A stretch of 9,294 bases of DNA. It comes from Desulfuromonadales bacterium (GTDB lineage: Bacteria > Desulfobacterota > Desulfuromonadia > Desulfuromonadales > JACZKF01). The notes below the pieces were generated by a model, which ran no database searches, was not told where the DNA came from, and worked only from the letters and a program-made list of their open reading frames with translations. Location of the stretch: assembly GCA_014860175.1 (NCBI GenBank), contig JACZKF010000599.1, forward strand, positions 1-9,294. The letters are read 5' to 3'. Position numbers and translations under genes: made by a program. Below, in pieces: positions 6,715-9,294 of this stretch; position 1 is the stretch's first letter, and every line of letters begins with the position of its first letter.

Positions 6715-7229
6715 AGCTGCTCCAGCTGCTGTTCCTGCAGCCGCTGCCATTTTTTGCGAAAGAGGCTCCGCTTGAGAGGCGAGAGGTGGTCGACAAACAG
6801 GATGCCTTTGAGGTGGTCAATCTCGTGCTGAAAGGCGATGGCCAGCAGCCCCTGCGCTTCCCATTCCACCTCTTGGCCGCTCAGGTCGTGACCGCGTACC
6901 TTCACCCGGGCACTGCGGCTGACCCGGGCGTAATAGCCAGGCACCGAGAGACAGCCCTCCTCCTCACTGACTTCCCCCTCACTGTCGACAATGGCAGGAT
7001 TGACGGCGAAGATCAGCTCAGCAGGGGCATCGGCACGGGCGCAGTCGAGGACCACCAGCTGCTTGGAGATGCCGACCTGGGGGGCGGCGAGCCCGACGCC
7101 AGGGGCGGCGTACATGGTCTCCGCCATATCCCGGGCGAGGGTGGCGAGGGCTTCATCAAACACGGTCACCGGTTCTGCGACCTGCCTGAGGACCGGTTCG
7201 GGATAATGATAGATGCGTAAAATGGCCAT
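6711..7229 (-). CDS. def: Peptide deformylase
   Basis: 172-residue cytoplasmic metalloenzyme that removes the formyl group from the N-terminal formyl-methionine of nascent proteins. All three family motifs are present: GVGLAAPQVG (44-53), EGCLSVP with metal ligand Cys93, and HEIDH with His135, His139 and catalytic Glu136. It starts with the usual AILRIYHYPEPVLR. I chose ATG 7229, with AAAGGA upstream, over an in-frame TTG at 7256, which would add nine residues that do not resemble the family. It is the first gene of the operon, about 50 nt downstream of a good promoter, and overlaps fmt by 4 nt. Confidence 0.97.
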   Translation of the reverse strand: MAILRIYHYPEPVLRQVAEPVTVFDEALATLARDMAETMYAAPGVGLAAPQVGISKQLVVLDCARADAPAELIFAVNPAIVDSEGEVSEEEGCLSVPGYYARVSRSARVKVRGHDLSGQEVEWEAQGLLAIAFQHEIDHLKGILFVDHLSPLKRSLFRKKWQRLQEQQLEQL

Positions 7230-7280
7230 AGGAGTCCTTTCAGGCGCCGGGGGCAAGCCAGGGCCTGGGATGATGCAGCC

Positions 7281-7310
7281 ATGATATAAGGTTCATTCCG
7301 GCAAAGTCAA
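7281..7310 (-). promoter_or_regulatory. Probable sigma-70-type promoter of the def-fmt-DUF116-rsmB-rpe-Nudix operon
   Basis: On the minus strand TTGACT (7310-7305) and TATCAT (7286-7281) are spaced by 18 nt, each matching five of six consensus bases. Predicted initiation near 7274 gives a leader of about 45 nt before def. It is the clearest promoter in the window and lies downstream of the sucD hairpin, supporting separate transcription of this operon. Confidence 0.65.
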
Positions 7311-7354
7311 CCGCGGCAGAGTGGAGAATCGGAAAGGTGGCAGATGGAGCGCAT

Positions 7355-7404
7355 CGCCGCCGCGCCGCCCCCTCCCGAAACCGGGAAGGGGGGCGCGGCC
7401 GGCG
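7355..7404 (-). terminator. Strong GC-rich hairpin after sucD, likely transcription terminator
   Basis: Starting 12 nt past the sucD stop, the minus-strand transcript can pair over 22 base pairs (one G-U) in three blocks of 10, 8 and 4 separated by two single-base bulges, with a GUUU loop (7378-7381). It is almost all G-C. No U-tract follows, so a classical intrinsic terminator is incomplete. It may act as a U-less terminator or protect the 3' end of the sucCD message. Confidence 0.6.
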
Positions 7405-7416
7405 GCTCTTCGAGGG

Positions 7417-8310
7417 CTACTTTATCGATTTGCCGGGTCGTTGGCCGAGGGCGGCGAGCATCGCCTCGGCCATTCGGGTCGGACTTTCGGCGACCGTCAC
7501 TCCATTGTCACGCAGGGTGGCGATCTTGTCGGAGGCCTTCCCCTGGCCACCGGTGATGATCGCCCCGGCATGTCCCATCCGCTTGCCGGGGGGGGCCGTC
7601 AGGCCGGCGATGAAGGCGGCTACCGGTTTCTTCATATGCTCCTTGATCCAGAGGGCCGCCTCTTCTTCGGCGCCGCCACCGATCTCGCCGATCATGAAGA
7701 CCCCTTCGGTATCGGGGTCGTCATTGAACAGTTCCAGCACATCGATGAACCGCATGCCGATGATCGGGTCGCCGCCGATGCCGACCACGGTCGACTGTCC
7801 GAGACCGACATCGGTGAGCTGCTTGACCGCTTCGTAGGTGAGGGTGCCGCTGCGCGAGACGATGCCGATCTTTCCCGGCTGATGGATGTAGCCGGGCATG
7901 ATCCCCACTTTGCACTCGCCGGGGGTGATGATCCCCGGGCAGTTGGGACCGATCAGGCGGGTACGGCTGGTGTTGAGCACCCGTTTGGCGACGACCATAT
8001 CGCGGATCGGCACCCCTTCGGTGATGCAGACCGCCAGATCGATGCGGGTTTCACAGGCTTCGAGCAGGGCGTCGGCGGCCCCCGGCGGCGGCACGAAAAT
8101 CATCGAGACATTGGCGCCGGTGATGCGAACCGCCTCCTCCATAGTGTCGAAGACCGGAATCCCGTCGATATGGATCCCCCCTTTGCCGGGGGTGACGCCG
8201 GCGACGATTTTCGACCCGTATTCCCGGCACGAGCGGGTATGGAAGAGGCCGGCCTTGCCGGTGATCCCCTGGACGACGATTTTCGACTCTTTATTGATCA
8301 GAATGGCCAT
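7417..8310 (-). CDS. sucD: Succinyl-CoA synthetase, alpha subunit
   Basis: 297-residue cytoplasmic subunit (usual length near 290) that carries the CoA-binding site and the phosphorylated histidine of succinyl-CoA synthetase, the TCA-cycle enzyme coupling succinyl-CoA to NDP phosphorylation. The Rossmann CoA-binding domain begins with QGITGKAG (14-21). GPNCPGI (121-127) and SRSGTLTYE (152-160) belong to the ligase core. GKRMGHAGA (242-250) holds the active-site His247. The start is ATG 8310, with a very strong GGAGGGG 4 nt upstream located inside the sucC coding region; a longer in-frame extension upstream overlaps sucC and has no family resemblance. It overlaps the end of sucC by 20 nt, implying translational coupling and balanced subunit supply. 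Confidence 0.97.
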   Translation of the reverse strand: MAILINKESKIVVQGITGKAGLFHTRSCREYGSKIVAGVTPGKGGIHIDGIPVFDTMEEAVRITGANVSMIFVPPPGAADALLEACETRIDLAVCITEGVPIRDMVVAKRVLNTSRTRLIGPNCPGIITPGECKVGIMPGYIHQPGKIGIVSRSGTLTYEAVKQLTDVGLGQSTVVGIGGDPIIGMRFIDVLELFNDDPDTEGVFMIGEIGGGAEEEAALWIKEHMKKPVAAFIAGLTAPPGKRMGHAGAIITGGQGKASDKIATLRDNGVTVAESPTRMAEAMLAALGQRPGKSIK

Positions 8311-9294
8311 GAGTCCCCTCCTGCGGGTTGGCGGCTGCGGCCTGGACCATCCGGACGATGCTGGCGGCGCCGTCCCCCAGAGTGTCGACACTCTGCACGT
8401 TGAGCCCCGATTCCTGCAGCAACTTCTTCCCTTCCTCCACCTCCGAGCCGTCCATGCGGACGACGATCGGCAAGGTGCACTGGACCTCGGAGGCCGCCTC
8501 GATGATCCCCTGGGCGATGACCGTGCAGCGCATGATGCCACCGAAGATGTTGACGAAAACCCCCCGCACGTCGCGGTCCTCGAGAATGATCTTGAACGCC
8601 TCGGCCACCTTCTCCCGGGTGGCGCCGCCGCCGACGTCGAGGAAATTGGCCGGCTCGCCGCCGTACTCCTGCAGGACGTCGAGGGTCGCCATCGCCAACC
8701 CCGCCCCGTTGACCATGCAGCCGATGTTGCCGTCGAGCTTGATATAGGCGAGGTCGAACTTGCCGGCGCTGATCTCCAGCGGATCGAGCTGGGAGTAGTC
8801 CATCAGGTCGTGGTACTCCCAGTGGCGGAAGATGGCGTTGTCGTCGAAGCTGATCTTGGCGTCCATGGCCAGCAGCCAGCCGGCCTTGGTCACCACCAGT
8901 GGATTGACTTCCACCAGCGCGCAGTCCTTCTCCAGACAGCAGCGGTACAGGTTGAGGATCAACTGGACGCAGTCCTCGGCCACCGTCCCCTTGAGCCCCA
9001 GCCCCAGCGCCACCTTGCGCGCCTGGTAGGCGCGCAGGCCGAGAAACGGGTCGATGGTGAGCATCTGGATCTTCTCCGGCGAGCGCACCGCCGTCTCTTC
9101 AATGTTCACCCCCCCCTCGGCCGAGGCGATGACGCAGTAGCGGCTGGTCTTGCGGTCCAGGGTGATCGAAAGGTAGAACTCGCGGGCGATCTCTACCGCC
9201 TCTTCCACCAGGATCCGCCGGACCTTGAGCCCCTCGGGGCCGGTCTGGGGGGTGACCAGGCGTTTGCCAAACAACTCCTTGGCCAATTCATGCG
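8291..9294 (-). CDS. sucC: Succinyl-CoA synthetase, beta subunit (5' end missing)
   Basis: The beta subunit binds the nucleotide through an ATP-grasp domain and forms the succinyl-CoA synthetase complex with SucD in the cytoplasm. 333 residues are visible; family members have about 385-390, so roughly the first 50-90 lie beyond the right edge. The frame is open through the edge: codons for His and Glu precede the TTG near 9286, so that TTG is not the true start. Visible parts: FGKRLVTPQTGPEG of the ATP-grasp domain, EVNPLVVT (metal and nucleotide site), then the CoA-ligase domain with GNIGCMVNGAGLAMATLD and GGEPANFLDVGGGAT, and VNIFGGIMRC. Ends with TAA at 8293, 20 nt inside sucD. Confidence 0.96.
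   Translation of the reverse strand, partial: HELAKELFGKRLVTPQTGPEGLKVRRILVEEAVEIAREFYLSITLDRKTSRYCVIASAEGGVNIEETAVRSPEKIQMLTIDPFLGLRAYQARKVALGLGLKGTVAEDCVQLILNLYRCCLEKDCALVEVNPLVVTKAGWLLAMDAKISFDDNAIFRHWEYHDLMDYSQLDPLEISAGKFDLAYIKLDGNIGCMVNGAGLAMATLDVLQEYGGEPANFLDVGGGATREKVAEAFKIILEDRDVRGVFVNIFGGIMRCTVIAQGIIEAASEVQCTLPIVVRMDGSEVEEGKKLLQESGLNVQSVDTLGDGAASIVRMVQAAAANPQEGTHGHSDQ

Noticed and set aside
6715..6750. Longer fmt start adding 12 residues
   Set aside because: The extension lies wholly within def, is alanine-rich, and precedes the better-placed ATG with GGAG and the classic ATGA overlap.
5002..6831. A 609-codon open frame on the plus strand
   Set aside because: It runs antisense across DUF116 and fmt, which have clear family motifs and catalytic residues. 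The plus-strand translation is low-complexity G/A/Q/D-rich with no domain pattern, a typical result of GC-rich third positions.
7321..8403. Plus-strand open frame opposite sucD
   Set aside because: It covers sucD in antisense and starts inside the sucD-def spacer hairpin region. No protein-like pattern is visible.

Overview
The window is about 9.3 kb of GC-rich DNA. Every gene I can support lies on the minus strand, so transcription runs from high to low coordinates. Gene order, the CxxCH heme-binding sensor, and the def-fmt-DUF116-rsmB-rpe arrangement suggest a delta-proteobacterium of the Desulfuromonadales (Geobacter/Desulfuromonas) type. This assignment is inferred from family resemblance, not from a database match. 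It looks like ordinary chromosomal backbone: there are no rRNA or tRNA genes, transposases, CRISPR arrays or phage genes. The long plus-strand reading frames are GC-driven shadows of the minus-strand genes.

Layout in transcription order. (1) 9294-7417: sucC (5' end outside the window) and sucD, the two subunits of succinyl-CoA synthetase, overlapping by 20 nt and followed by a very strong GC hairpin. (2) 7310-2207: a probable operon starting at a recognisable sigma-70-type promoter. It holds def (peptide deformylase), fmt (Met-tRNA formyltransferase), a DUF116 membrane protein with a cysteine cluster, rsmB (16S rRNA m5C methyltransferase), rpe (ribulose-phosphate 3-epimerase) and a CoA-pyrophosphatase-type Nudix hydrolase. 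Most junctions overlap or abut. The main exception is rsmB-rpe, where a 114-nt spacer carries an imperfect long inverted repeat. (3) 2201-897: a membrane sensor with its own AT-rich promoter. It has a periplasmic c-heme (DUF3365/Tll0287-like) domain, a HAMP domain and a PAS domain, and it ends without any kinase or cyclase output. (4) 799-1: the N-terminal 266 residues of a homocysteine S-methyltransferase, probably the fusion type that also carries methylenetetrahydrofolate reductase. It continues past the left edge.

Functionally, def and fmt form the formyl-methionine cycle and rsmB modifies the ribosome, so the operon starts as a translation module. It then changes to carbon metabolism (rpe) and nucleotide/CoA housekeeping (Nudix). 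The DUF116 protein in the middle is the main gene of unknown function. No stretch over 300 bases lacks a gene; the longest gap is 187 nt, between sucD and def.

I found no clearly novel multi-gene system. The best candidates for a second look are the DUF116 protein, the output-less heme sensor and the inverted repeat between rsmB and rpe.
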